Shown: in pieces, positions 28,669 through 36,813 of the stretch
Numbering within the stretch: position 1 is the first letter of the stretch
How the letters are laid out: each line of letters begins with the position of its first letter
NCBI RefSeq assembly: GCF_016889705.1
Contig: NZ_CP069526.1
Coordinates: forward strand, 2,728,001-2,792,000
Reading direction: 5' to 3'
DNA: 64,000 bases
DNA from: Amycolatopsis sp. FDAARGOS 1241
GTDB lineage: Bacteria; Actinomycetota; Actinomycetes; Mycobacteriales; Pseudonocardiaceae
Position numbers and translations under genes: made by a program
The notes under the pieces: model-generated
The model's database searches: none
Told to the model about the DNA's origin: nothing
The model's input: the letters and a program-made list of their open reading frames with translations, nothing else

Positions 28669-28986
28669 GCGTCGAACAGGCCGGTGGTTCGCCCACCGGG
28701 AAGCCGTCGGACGACGTCGTCCTCGTGATGCCCATGCCCGCGTGAGGTGGCTGCATAGCAGACGGGTGGATCACCGCGAGCTCGGGTTCCCGCGTTTGCG
28801 CACTTGTTCGCGTTGTGGCAAAACACCTTTGCCGCACACGGCGTGGCTACTGGATTAGTGCCTGCCCGGTGCCTACCGTCCTGCTCTAACGCCGGTGGTT
28901 GACATAACTCTCATTCTCGACTTGAGGGTGAGGGTTGCGGCCCCGGCGCGCAGTACGAGCACATCACGATCAGGAAGGCGGACCCG
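28669..28986 (+). promoter_or_regulatory. ftsZ upstream region with 31-bp quasi-palindrome
   Basis: No gene is seen here. TTGACA (28899-28904) is a good -35. Directly after it, the arms 28906-28920 and 28922-28936 form an inverted repeat (11 of 15 positions) with one central base; the right arm is TTGAGGGTGAGGGTT. The element covers the spacer, the -10 and the probable start region, so it is a candidate operator or leader element for ftsZ. GATCAGGAAGGCGGACCCG supplies the ribosome binding site. Confidence 0.55.
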
Positions 28987-30297
28987 ATGACGCCCCCGCA
29001 CAACTACCTTGCGGTGATCAAGGTCGTCGGCATCGGCGGCGGCGGCGTGAACGCCGTGAACAGGATGATCGAGGTCGGCCTCAAGGGTGTCGAGTTCATC
29101 GCGGTGAACACCGACGCGCAGGCACTGCTCATGTCCGACGCCGACGTCAAGCTCGACATCGGCCGGGAACTGACCCGCGGCCTCGGTGCCGGCGCCGCCC
29201 CCGAGGTGGGGCAGAAGGCCGCCGAGGACCACCGCGAGGAGATCGAAGAGGTCATCAAGGGCGCCGACATGGTGTTCGTGACCGCCGGCGAGGGCGGTGG
29301 CACCGGCACCGGTGGCGCCCCCGTGGTCGCGCAGATCGCCCGCAAGCTGGGCGCGCTGACGATCGGCGTGGTGACCCGCCCGTTCACCTTCGAGGGCAAG
29401 CGCCGCGGCAAGCAGGCCGAGGACGGCATCCAGCAGCTGCGCAACGAGTGCGACACGCTGATCGTGATCCCGAACGACCGGCTGCTGCAGCTCGGCGACA
29501 TCGGGGTGTCCCTGATGGACGCGTTCCGCTCGGCCGACGAGGTGCTGCTCTCCGGTGTCCAGGGCATCACCGACCTGATCACCACACCCGGTCTGATCAA
29601 CCTCGACTTCGCCGACGTCAAGAGCGTCATGTCCGGCGCGGGTTCCGCGCTCATGGGCATCGGCTCGGCGCGGGGCGAGGGCCGCGCGATCCAGGCGGCG
29701 GAGAAGGCGATCAACTCGCCGCTGCTGGAGGCGTCGATGGACGGCGCCCACGGCGCGCTGCTGTCGATCGCGGGTGGTTCGGACCTCGGCCTGTTCGAGA
29801 TCAACGAGGCCGCGTCGCTGGTTCAGGAGTCGGCGCACCCCGACGCGAACATCATCTTCGGCACGATCATCGACGACTCCCTCGGCGACGAGGTCCGCGT
29901 CACGGTGATCGCGGCCGGCTTCGACGCCGGCGCGCCCACGCACAAGAAGCTCGACCCGCCGGCCTTCGGCTCGCGCTCGGGCGGCGGCACGGCGTCGGCC
30001 TCGGCCGGGCACGTGGGCGGCGCGCAGCCGCCCGCCGGTCCGCCGTCGGGTGGCGCCACGCCGGTACCGCCGGCGGGCAGCGGTGGGTATCCGGTGGCGC
30101 CGCCGCGCGCGCAGCCGCCGCTGCCGCAGCCGGGTGGCACCCCGCCGGGCGGGCTGCCCCAGCCGGGCGGCGGTTCGCGCGGCTACTCGCCGATCGGCTC
30201 CGGGCCGGCGTCCGGCAGCCTGCCGAGCCGCCCGGCGACGGTGCACGACGACCCGACCGACGACGAGGTCGACGTCCCGCCGTTCATGCGCCGCTAG
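28987..30297 (+). CDS. ftsZ: Cell division GTPase FtsZ
   Basis: 436 aa. The N-terminal GTPase domain has [14 protein letters not shown], the tubulin signature [10 protein letters not shown], and the T7 loop [11 protein letters not shown]. After about residue 315 a Gly/Pro-rich disordered linker (about 100 residues) leads to the C-terminal peptide [12 protein letters not shown], the docking site for SepF and other partners. It forms the Z-ring. It has its own upstream region because it is separated from ftsQ by accessory genes. Confidence 0.98.
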   Translation: MTPPHNYLAVIKVVGIGGGGVNAVNRMIEVGLKGVEFIAVNTDAQALLMSDADVKLDIGRELTRGLGAGAAPEVGQKAAEDHREEIEEVIKGADMVFVTAGEGGGTGTGGAPVVAQIARKLGALTIGVVTRPFTFEGKRRGKQAEDGIQQLRNECDTLIVIPNDRLLQLGDIGVSLMDAFRSADEVLLSGVQGITDLITTPGLINLDFADVKSVMSGAGSALMGIGSARGEGRAIQAAEKAINSPLLEASMDGAHGALLSIAGGSDLGLFEINEAASLVQESAHPDANIIFGTIIDDSLGDEVRVTVIAAGFDAGAPTHKKLDPPAFGSRSGGGTASASAGHVGGAQPPAGPPSGGATPVPPAGSGGYPVAPPRAQPPLPQPGGTPPGGLPQPGGGSRGYSPIGSGPASGSLPSRPATVHDDPTDDEVDVPPFMRR

Positions 30298-30311
30298 CGC
30301 TCGTTTCGTCG

Positions 30312-30352
30312 CGAAGGCCACCCCGCGCCGCCCTCGGCCGGGGTGGCCTTCG
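30312..30352 (+). terminator. Hairpin after ftsZ
   Basis: A perfect 14-bp stem (30312-30325 with 30339-30352) and 13-base loop, followed by GCGTTCTTT. It lies 15 bp after the ftsZ stop. Its position also argues against starting pgeF at GTG 30343. Confidence 0.75.
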
Positions 30353-30375
30353 GCGTTCTTTGGAAGGATGGCGGG

Positions 30376-31083
30376 GTGCGAGTACGACGAGTCGTGACGA
30401 CCAGGGCGGGCGGGGCTTCCCGGCCGCCGTACGAGAGCTTCAACCTCGGGGACCACGTCGGCGACGACGAGGGCGACGTGTACGCCAACCGCAAGCGGCT
30501 GGCGACCGAGCTCGGGCTCGCCGAGGACCGCCTGGCGTGGATGGAACAGGTGCACGGCCGCACGGCCACCGTCGTGGACGGCACCGAGACCAAGGCGGCG
30601 GAGGCCACCGACGCCCTCGTCACGGCGTCGCCGGGGGTGGCGCTCGTGGTGCTGGTCGCCGACTGCGTGCCGCTGCTGATGGCCGACCCTGAGGCGGGTG
30701 TGGTGGCCGCGGTGCACGCCGGCCGCGTGGGCGCGCGCATCGGCGTGGTCCCGGCCGCGGTGGCGGCGATGCGCGACCTGGGCGCCGAACCGGCCCGCAC
30801 GGAGGTGCTGCTCGGCCCGGCCATCTGCGGCGCCTGCTACGAAGTCCCGGCCGACCTGGCCGCGGACGTCGAGAAGCACGTGCCCGGCAGCGCCTGCAAG
30901 ACCCGCCGGGGCACCGCGGGTCTCGACCTGCGCGCGGGGCTGTACCGCCAGCTCGCCGAGCTCGGCGTCGGCCGGATCGGCGTGGACCCGCGCTGCACAG
31001 CCGAGGACAAGACGCTCTTCAGCTACCGCCGCGACGGGACCACCGGCCGGATCGCCGGCATCACGTGGCTGGAGGCCGAGTGA
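30376..31083 (+). CDS. pgeF: PgeF/YfiH-type purine nucleoside phosphorylase (multicopper-like laccase domain)
   Basis: 235 aa from GTG 30376, chosen because GGAAGGA sits 8 bp upstream and GTG 30343 is inside the ftsZ terminator. The zinc-ligand triad of the family is present: His60 (MEQVHG), Cys97 (VADCVPL) and His114 (VHAGRVG). The usual HAGW is HAGR here. GPAICGACYEV follows. Family members cleave purine nucleosides, and the E. coli protein edits UDP-MurNAc peptides. It follows ftsZ in many actinobacteria. The stop overlaps yggS by GTGA. Confidence 0.93.
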   Translation: MRVRRVVTTRAGGASRPPYESFNLGDHVGDDEGDVYANRKRLATELGLAEDRLAWMEQVHGRTATVVDGTETKAAEATDALVTASPGVALVVLVADCVPLLMADPEAGVVAAVHAGRVGARIGVVPAAVAAMRDLGAEPARTEVLLGPAICGACYEVPADLAADVEKHVPGSACKTRRGTAGLDLRAGLYRQLAELGVGRIGVDPRCTAEDKTLFSYRRDGTTGRIAGITWLEAE

Positions 31084-31811
31084 GCGAGGCGCGCCGCGAG
31101 GAGCTCAAAGCGTCGCTCGCCGCCGTCGAGGATCGGATCACCGCCGCCTGCGAGGCCGCCGGGCGAGCGCGCGAAGACGTGCGCCTGCTGGGCGTCACGA
31201 AGACCTTCCCGGCGCCCGACGCGGCGCTGCTGGTCGAACTGGGACTGCGGAACCTCGCCGAGAACCGGGACCAGGAGGCCGGGCCGAAGGCCGCCGAGGT
31301 GGCCGAGCTGAGCCCCGGTGCGCCGCCGCGCTGGCACATGGTCGGGAGCCTGCAGCGCAACAAGGCGCGGTCGGTGGTCCGCTGGGCGGCGGAGGTCCAG
31401 TCGGTCGACTCCGCGCGCCTGGCCGATGCGCTGGGCCGTGCGGCGGGCAACGCGCGGGAAGCGGGGGAGCGCACGGATCCGCTCGACGTGCTGATCCAGG
31501 TGAGCCTCGACGGCGACCCGGCGCGGGGCGGCATCCCCGTCGCCGACGTCCCGGCGCTGGCCGAGCACATAACTCGCGTGGGTGAGCTGCGGTTGCGCGG
31601 TGTGATGGCCGTCGCGCCGCTGGCCGAGGATCCGGGCAGCGCTTTTGCCCTGCTTGCCCAGGTCTCGCACCGACTTCGGGAAGATCACCCGAATGCCGCA
31701 GAAGTCTCCGCCGGGATGAGCCATGATCTCGAACAGGCGATCACGCACGGCTCGACCTGTGTGCGTGTCGGAACCGCGTTGCTCGGTGGGCGCGGTTTAG
31801 CCTCGCCGTAG
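31080..31811 (+). CDS. PLP homeostasis protein YggS/PLPBP
   Basis: 243 aa, GTG start overlapping pgeF. It has the alanine-racemase-like barrel with the PLP lysine Lys41 in LLGVTKTFPAP, the LAENRDQEA motif, WHMVGSLQRNKARSV and the C-terminal SAGMSHDLEQAITHGST that binds the phosphate. It keeps free pyridoxal phosphate balanced rather than catalysing a reaction. It sits in the conserved ftsZ-pgeF-yggS-sepF order. Confidence 0.95.
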   Translation: MSEARREELKASLAAVEDRITAACEAAGRAREDVRLLGVTKTFPAPDAALLVELGLRNLAENRDQEAGPKAAEVAELSPGAPPRWHMVGSLQRNKARSVVRWAAEVQSVDSARLADALGRAAGNAREAGERTDPLDVLIQVSLDGDPARGGIPVADVPALAEHITRVGELRLRGVMAVAPLAEDPGSAFALLAQVSHRLREDHPNAAEVSAGMSHDLEQAITHGSTCVRVGTALLGGRGLASP

Positions 31812-31892
31812 GGAGTCCAAGCCGGTCGTCACGTTTTGTGTTCGGCCGGGTGGGGTAGCACGGTGCGGGAGCGGCTAGGGCTAGGGAGAGGC

Positions 31893-32486
31893 ATGAGCGC
31901 GCTGCAGAAGCTGAAGGCCTACTTCGGGATGGTGCCCGCAGACGAAGACGGCTACGACGTCGAGGACGACGACTACCGTCGTGACTACGACGACGAGTAC
32001 GACTACGAAGAGCCGCCGGCCCGGTCGCGTTCACGGTACCGCGACGCCGCGGACACGTACGACGAGCCTGTCGCCCGGGCTCGCTCACGCCCGGTGACCG
32101 CTTCGGAGCCGGCGACGCACGGGGCGCTGGCCGTGGACCGGCAGCCCGAGCCCGTCGCCCGGCTGCGGCCGGTCACGGAGCCCGTGCGCCCGCCGTCGCG
32201 CGACCCGCTGAGCCGGATCACCACCCTGCACCCGACGAGCTACGTCGAAGCGCGGGCGATCGGCGAGCACTACCGCGAAGGCATCCCCGTGATCATCAAC
32301 CTCACGGAGATGGAGAACGCGGACGCCAAGCGGCTCGTCGACTTCGCCGCAGGGCTCGCGTTCGCGCTCCGGGGGTCGATGGACAAGGTCACCAACAAGG
32401 TGTTCCTTCTCTCACCGCCGGATGTGGACGTGACGGCCGAGGACCGCCGGCGGATCGCCGAGGGCGGGCTTTTCCTGCGCGGCTGA
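31893..32486 (+). CDS. sepF: Cell division protein SepF
   Basis: 197 aa from ATG 31893 after AGGGAGAGG. The membrane-binding amphipathic N-terminus ([14 protein letters not shown]) is followed by a highly acidic Asp/Tyr stretch and an Arg/Pro linker. The C-terminal SepF domain includes [29 protein letters not shown] and [12 protein letters not shown]. It anchors FtsZ to the membrane and replaces FtsA, which is absent from this cluster. Confidence 0.96.
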   Translation: MSALQKLKAYFGMVPADEDGYDVEDDDYRRDYDDEYDYEEPPARSRSRYRDAADTYDEPVARARSRPVTASEPATHGALAVDRQPEPVARLRPVTEPVRPPSRDPLSRITTLHPTSYVEARAIGEHYREGIPVIINLTEMENADAKRLVDFAAGLAFALRGSMDKVTNKVFLLSPPDVDVTAEDRRRIAEGGLFLRG

Positions 32487-32591
32487 AGCCGCTGGACCGC
32501 TGGGCGCAGCCAGACGTGATTTTGTCGACTCGGCGGCACGCCGGGCACGCTGGCTGCGACTTCGCGGGGCGCCCCCCGCTAGAGTGGTCGC

Positions 32592-32876
32592 GTGAACGCT
32601 GTGTGGCTGGTGATCTGGTACGTGCTGTTCGCCTTCTGGCTTCTGCTGACGGCGCGTATTGTGATCGAGCTCGTGCGCACCTTCGCGCGCGAGTGGCGTC
32701 CCGCCGGAGGGGTTGCGGTGACGCTCGAGACCATCTACACAGTGACCGACCCGCCGGTTCGTCTGTTCAGGCGAATCATCCCGATGGTTCGGATCGGCGG
32801 GATGGGACTGGACTTATCGATTATGGTGCTGCTGTTGGTTGTGTTCTTCGCGATGCAACTGGCAACTCCCAGGTGA
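32592..32876 (+). CDS. YggT-family membrane protein
   Basis: 94 aa, GTG start. Two hydrophobic helices flank a conserved loop (FAREWRPAGG...LETIYTVTDPPVRLFRRIIPMVRIGG), the YggT domain. The function is not settled; it is a constant neighbour of sepF and divIVA and is linked to cell shape or osmotic growth. A 105-bp gap separates it from sepF and shows nothing distinctive. Confidence 0.92.
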   Translation: MNAVWLVIWYVLFAFWLLLTARIVIELVRTFAREWRPAGGVAVTLETIYTVTDPPVRLFRRIIPMVRIGGMGLDLSIMVLLLVVFFAMQLATPR

Positions 32877-32928
32877 TCGGGGAAACTTGGGTGGATCCTG
32901 CAGGCCATGGAGTGCGTGAGGTGATCTG

Positions 32929-33777
32929 ATGTCGTTGACCCCCGCTGACGTGCATAACGTCGCGTTCAGCAAGCCGCCCATCGGCAAGAGGGGCTACAAC
33001 GAGGACGAGGTGGACGCGTTCCTCGACCTGGTGGAGACCGAGCTTGCCCGCCTGATCGAGGACAACAACGAGCTGCGCCAGCAGGTCGAGCAGCTCGACG
33101 CCGAGCTCGAGTCGACCCGGAGCGAGCTCGAGAACGCGAAGGTGAGCGGTCCTCCACCGGTGCGGGACGAGCCGTCCCGCCGGCTGGCCCCCGTGCCGCC
33201 GCCCGCCTCGGCCATGGAGCAGACGCAGGCCCACTCGATGGTCGGCGACAGCGGCGAGCCGAATGTGCAGGCCGCGAAGGTCCTGGGCCTGGCCCAGGAG
33301 ATGGCCGACCGGCTGACCGCCGAGGCGAAGACCGAGTCCGACGGCATGCTGGCGGAGGCGCGGACGAAGTCCGAGCAGCTCCTGTCCGACGCCCGGGCGA
33401 AGTCCGACTCCATGGTCAACGAGGCGCGCACCCGCGCCGAGACCATGCTGAACGACGCGCGCACGCGCGCCGAGACGCTCGAGCGCCAGGCACGCGACAA
33501 GGCGACCACGCTGGAACGCGAGTCGCAGCGCAAGTACACCGAGACCATGAACAACCTGAACGCCGAGAAGGGCGCTCTGGGCAAGAAGATCGAGGAACTG
33601 CGCACCATCGAGCGCGAGTACCGCACCCGCCTGCGGGGCTTCCTCGAGTCCCAGCTGCGCGAACTCGACGACCGCGGCTCCGCGGCCCCGGCCTCGGCGT
33701 CGTCCGGCTCCAGCCAGTCCACCGGCTCCAGCAGCGGCCAGGGCTACTCGTTCGGCCCGCGCGCCGAAGCCGGCTGA
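32929..33777 (+). CDS. wag31: Polar growth protein DivIVA/Wag31
   Basis: 282 aa, ATG preceded by GAGGTGA. The N-terminal lipid-binding domain is recognisable ([20 protein letters not shown] then [14 protein letters not shown]). A short coiled coil, a Pro-rich linker (about 70-100) and a long coiled coil with repeating [20 protein letters not shown] units follow. The tail is Ser/Gly-rich. It forms the polar scaffold that directs apical wall synthesis. It closes the cell-division cluster. Confidence 0.96.
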   Translation: MSLTPADVHNVAFSKPPIGKRGYNEDEVDAFLDLVETELARLIEDNNELRQQVEQLDAELESTRSELENAKVSGPPPVRDEPSRRLAPVPPPASAMEQTQAHSMVGDSGEPNVQAAKVLGLAQEMADRLTAEAKTESDGMLAEARTKSEQLLSDARAKSDSMVNEARTRAETMLNDARTRAETLERQARDKATTLERESQRKYTETMNNLNAEKGALGKKIEELRTIEREYRTRLRGFLESQLRELDDRGSAAPASASSGSSQSTGSSSGQGYSFGPRAEAG

Positions 33778-33796
33778 GCTTCTCCCCGCGCGTGAC

Positions 33797-33831
33797 GCCC
33801 CGCCCGATCCCGACCCAGGATCCGGCGGGGC
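33797..33831 (+). terminator. Hairpin after wag31
   Basis: GCCCCGCC (33797-33804) pairs perfectly with GGCGGGGC (33824-33831) over a 19-base loop and is followed by TTCG. It lies 20 bp after the wag31 stop and just before the repeat array. Confidence 0.55.
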
Positions 33832-33870
33832 TTCGCCGTGCCCACCCCTCACCGGCATCGGCGGGCGCAG

Positions 33871-34500
33871 TTTCGGCGTTGTCGGGCTCCGGCTGTGGCT
33901 GGAGCTGTGGTTTTGATCTGTCGTGAGGCTGGCGAGGACCCGAGTTGTGCGGCCTGCTGGCGTGGTTTCGGTGCGTCGTCGCAGCTCTGGCAGCGGCTGG
34001 AGCTGTGCGCTCAGTCTGCTCGCTGCGGCTGGCAGGGGCCGCGAGTTGATCGGCCCGCTGGCTTGGTCTCGGCGCTGTCCGGCTCCGGCGGCGGCTCTGG
34101 GTGGGGCCGCAGGTCGTGCGGCCTGCTGACTTGGTGTCGGCGCAGTCCGGCTTCGGCGGCGGCTGGAGCCGTGCTCTTGGTGGCCTCGCTCAGGCTGGCC
34201 CGGCGCCGCGAGTTGATCGGCCTGCTGGCGTGGGTTCGGCGTTGCCGGGCTCCGGTAGCGCCTGGAGCTGTGGTTTCGGCCTGTGGTGAGGCTGGCGGGA
34301 CCCGAGTTGCGCGGCCTGCTGTCCAGCTTCGGTACCGTCCAGCTCTGGCGGCGGCTGGAGCTGTGTCTTTGGTCTGGCTGCGGCGGCAGGAGCGGCGAGT
34401 TGACCGGGCCCGCTGGCTTGGTTTCGGCGCTGTCGGGTATCGGCAGTGGCTGGAGCTGCGGTTTCGGTCTGTGGTCGGGCCGGCTGAGGTTGACAGCGTG
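33871..34500. repeat. Degenerate tandem repeat array, seven units of about 97 bp
   Basis: The core GGCTGGAGCTGTG or a close variant recurs at 33897, 33995, 34093, 34161, 34260, 34353 and 34448. The spacings are 98, 98, 68, 99, 93 and 95 bp, with unit 3 about 30 bp short. A second core, GAGTTGATCGGCCTGCTGG, lies about 45 bp after the first in units 1, 2, 4, 5 and 6 (from 33942, 34043, 34210, 34304 and 34397), and each unit ends in TTCGG or similar. The unit length is not a multiple of three, and no ribosome binding site or recognised protein exists in any frame. I therefore call it non-coding. Its function is unknown. Confidence 0.85.
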
Positions 34501-35324
34501 CGTGACGGCGGACCCGTGTCGCCGAGCCTATTGAGTTGGCGGTGGGTGTCTTGCTCGGCCACCTGTCGGAGTGTGTCTTCGGGGCCTGCGCCGGTTGCGG
34601 TTCCTCAAGGCCACGCCACTGTGTGGCGTTGACCGGGCATTCTCCATTTCTGTAACCGGGTGATCGCAAATCGTGGTGATAGTTTCGTGATCCGCCGTGA
34701 TGTGCAGCGGCTATCGGTGATCGAATGCGCACGGAATGCAGTGGCGCGTTTTGGCAAGTGGCTGTTCGTGCTTCGCGAGTGCCCCTTCGGGCCGATCTCG
34801 ATCAGCAGTTTTCCGGCCTCGTCCAGGCGATTTCCTGGTGCGGGCGGAGGCGAGTGCGGCCATCGGTAGCCCGCACGGTTACGCGAGGGTCGCCCGGCGT
34901 CGCCGTGAAGCCCCGATCGCCTGCCGATCGCCGGGCGGCGCTTCCCGCGCGGCGGGCGTGGACCGGGTCCCGATGAGCGGGCACACGGGCCTCCAGGGAG
35001 CGGCCTGCGCGCAGCGGGTCGCCGTCGGCGGGCGTCCCCCCACGGTGACCCGCCGCGCGGACTCACCCGTCCCACCCGTGCGCGCCGGTCGGCATCGAGT
35101 GCCTTGCCCGCTGCTGCGCCGGGTCGCCGTCGGCGGACGCGCGGCCGCCGGCCCGGTGCCACCTCGCCCATGGGTAACCGTGCGTGATCTCGAAGGGTCC
35201 CACGCGAGGCCGCCTGGCCTGGGTGGTCTTGACGTCGCCGGGTGGACACGGACGGGAGCCGGTGGGGTACCCGGCGTGGGCGGGTCGTGCCGGGGGACGC
35301 GGGTTTCGCGTGCTGTAATTCAGC
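34501..35324. other. Gene-poor region after the repeat array
   Basis: About 820 bp with no gene I can support. The segment 34640-34800 is visibly less GC-rich than its surroundings and holds GTGAT at 34660, 34676, 34687, 34697 and 34717, roughly in helical phase. A 17-bp direct repeat (CGGGTCGCCGTCGGCGG) occurs at 35015-35031 and 35120-35136 within two loosely similar 105-bp stretches. The last 100 bp presumably contain the promoter of the gene at 35325. Confidence 0.6.
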
Positions 35325-36008
35325 GTGCTCTACATCGTCCTCGTTCTGGTGCTGGCGGCGCTCGCGCTGCTCGTCACGGCGCTCATCACCGCCGGCTCGC
35401 TCTGGGCCTGGGTGTCGATCGGCCTGTCGGTGCTGGCCGGGTTGCTGCTGCTCGCCGACTGGCTGCGCAGGCGCAACCGCCCGGAGCCCGCGCCCACGAA
35501 GCCGGCCGCCGAGGAGAGCGCGGAAAAGGAGAACGCGGAGAAGAAGGACGTCAAGGGCGGTGACGGCGAGCAGACCGCCCTGCTGCCCTCGACCGGGCAG
35601 CTCGGTGCCCCGGCCGACCTCCCCGAGCCGGCCGGCGAGCCGGAGCCACAGGCTGAACCGGCATCGGAGCAGGCCGAAGCCGCGACCGCCGAACCTGCAA
35701 CAGCGGCCCAAACCACCACAGAACCGGCCGCCGAAACCGCAGCAGCCGAGGAGACGGCCGACCCCGGCCGCGATGTCCCGCCGGCCGAGGAGGAGACGAG
35801 CGCGGACGACCTCGCGGTCGTCAAGGAGCTCGGGGTCGAGGTCGTCGTGGTGGACGAGTACCCGCGTTACCACCTGGTCGACTGTCCGTGGCTCTCCGGT
35901 CGCGACGCGATTCCCCTCGGCGTCGGCGAGGCGCGCCAGCTCGGGTTCACGCCGTGCGGCCGCTGCGGCCCCGACGCCGTGCTCGCCCGAGCCCACCGCA
36001 GGCGTTAG
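35325..36008 (+). CDS. Membrane protein with acidic linker and C-terminal His/Cys (zinc-like) domain
   Basis: 227 aa, GTG start. Two hydrophobic helices (about 2-20 and 27-45) are followed by a long Glu/Ala/Pro-rich linker (about 52-160). The compact C-terminal domain has His183 (RYHLVDC), Cys187, Cys211 and Cys214 (FTPCGRC) in the spacing H-x3-C-x23-C-x2-C, suggesting one bound metal ion. I do not recognise a named family. Small membrane proteins occur near wag31 in other actinobacteria, so a link to polar growth is possible. Its stop overlaps the convergent ArsR-like gene. Confidence 0.75.
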   Translation: MLYIVLVLVLAALALLVTALITAGSLWAWVSIGLSVLAGLLLLADWLRRRNRPEPAPTKPAAEESAEKENAEKKDVKGGDGEQTALLPSTGQLGAPADLPEPAGEPEPQAEPASEQAEAATAEPATAAQTTTEPAAETAAAEETADPGRDVPPAEEETSADDLAVVKELGVEVVVVDEYPRYHLVDCPWLSGRDAIPLGVGEARQLGFTPCGRCGPDAVLARAHRRR

Positions 36009-36748
36009 ATCCCCAGCACGTCGCCCAGCACCGAGCGCCCCGACGGCGTCAGCCGCACCGCGCGGTGGGCGTCCGTGCGGCGGCGGAGCCAGCCGGCGTC
36101 GAGCAGCCGCCCCAGCACGGCCGCTCCGAGCGCACCCGCCAGGTGGTGGCGCTGCTCGCTCCAGTCCAAGCAGAAGCGCAGCAGCGGGCGCCGCGCCGAA
36201 GAAGCCGCGGAAACGTCCACGCCCAGTTCGCCGAAGACCTCCGAAGCCGCCGGCCCCAGCGCGTACGGGTGATCGGGCAGCTGCGCGGAAAGCGCGTCAC
36301 CCGGGCGCCGCGCCGTCGTCGGGTCACCGTCCACAGTGACCAGTGCGTGCCGCACCACGAGCGCCGCCGTGATCGCCACGCCGAGCTGCCCCGCGACGTG
36401 GTCGTAGCACGTCCGCGCCGAGCGCAGCGCCTGCGCGCGGGTGCCCTCCCGCAGGGACCGCACCGGCCGCGCGGGGGAGAACCGGGCCAGCGTCTCCAGC
36501 AGTTCCGGCGCCGCGCCCGTCAGGCGGTAGAAGCGGTGCCGCCCGGAGCGTTCGGCGGTCACGAGTCCCGCGGCCAGCAGCTTGGCCAGGTGCGCGCTCA
36601 CGCCCTGCGCCGACAGCCCCGCCTCCCCGGCCAGCACGGACGCCGCCAGCGCCCGCCCGTCACCCAGCGCGAGCAGCACCCGCACGCGCGCCGGGTCCGC
36701 GAACAGGGCCGCGGTGCGGGCGATGTCGACGTCTCCTCCGGTCGCCAT
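36005..36748 (-). CDS. ArsR-like winged-helix regulator
   Basis: 247 aa from ATG 36748; an upstream reading to 36805 adds non-conserved residues. The N-terminal winged helix is DIARTAALFADPARVRVLLAL...GLSAQGVSAHLAKLLAAGLV, with the wing SGRHRFYRL. The C-terminal half has RTCYDHVAGQLGVAI and RPLLRFCLDWSEQRHHLAGALGAA. The regulator at 43397 has the same architecture and motifs, so the two are paralogs. It diverges from an MFS exporter across 65 bp and probably represses it. Confidence 0.9.
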   Translation of the reverse strand: MATGGDVDIARTAALFADPARVRVLLALGDGRALAASVLAGEAGLSAQGVSAHLAKLLAAGLVTAERSGRHRFYRLTGAAPELLETLARFSPARPVRSLREGTRAQALRSARTCYDHVAGQLGVAITAALVVRHALVTVDGDPTTARRPGDALSAQLPDHPYALGPAASEVFGELGVDVSAASSARRPLLRFCLDWSEQRHHLAGALGAAVLGRLLDAGWLRRRTDAHRAVRLTPSGRSVLGDVLGI

Positions 36749-36813
36749 GTTCCCAGGGTGCACCCGGCACACTTCCACCGCGACGGAAGCGTCCGCGAGG
36801 TCCACTGGCGGAC
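36749..36813. promoter_or_regulatory. Divergent operator region, ArsR-like gene / MFS gene
   Basis: Two inverted repeats lie in the 65-bp gap: CTTCC (36772-36776) / GGAAG (36785-36789), and GTCCGC (36791-36796) / GCGGAC (36808-36813). The second abuts the ATG of the exporter. Both are the size expected for a dimeric winged-helix repressor. Confidence 0.5.

Noticed and set aside
28625..28858. A 77-codon plus-strand frame upstream of ftsZ
   Set aside because: No ribosome binding site, Arg/His-rich composition and overlap with the DUF1295-like remnant on the other strand indicate a chance frame.
33871..34500. CRISPR array
   Set aside because: Units are about 97 bp, degenerate and contiguous, with no short identical repeats separated by unique spacers and no cas genes nearby.
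33838..34632. A 264-codon open frame across the repeat array
   Set aside because: It has no ribosome binding site or conserved motif, and the repeat unit is not a multiple of three, so each unit is read in a different frame. Long open frames are expected by chance at this GC content.
34605..35996. Minus-strand frame opposite the membrane protein at 35325 and the gap before it
   Set aside because: The part opposite 35325 is a shadow; the remainder (LDEAGKLLIEIGPKGHS region) shows no family I recognise and no ribosome binding site, so I left it uncalled.
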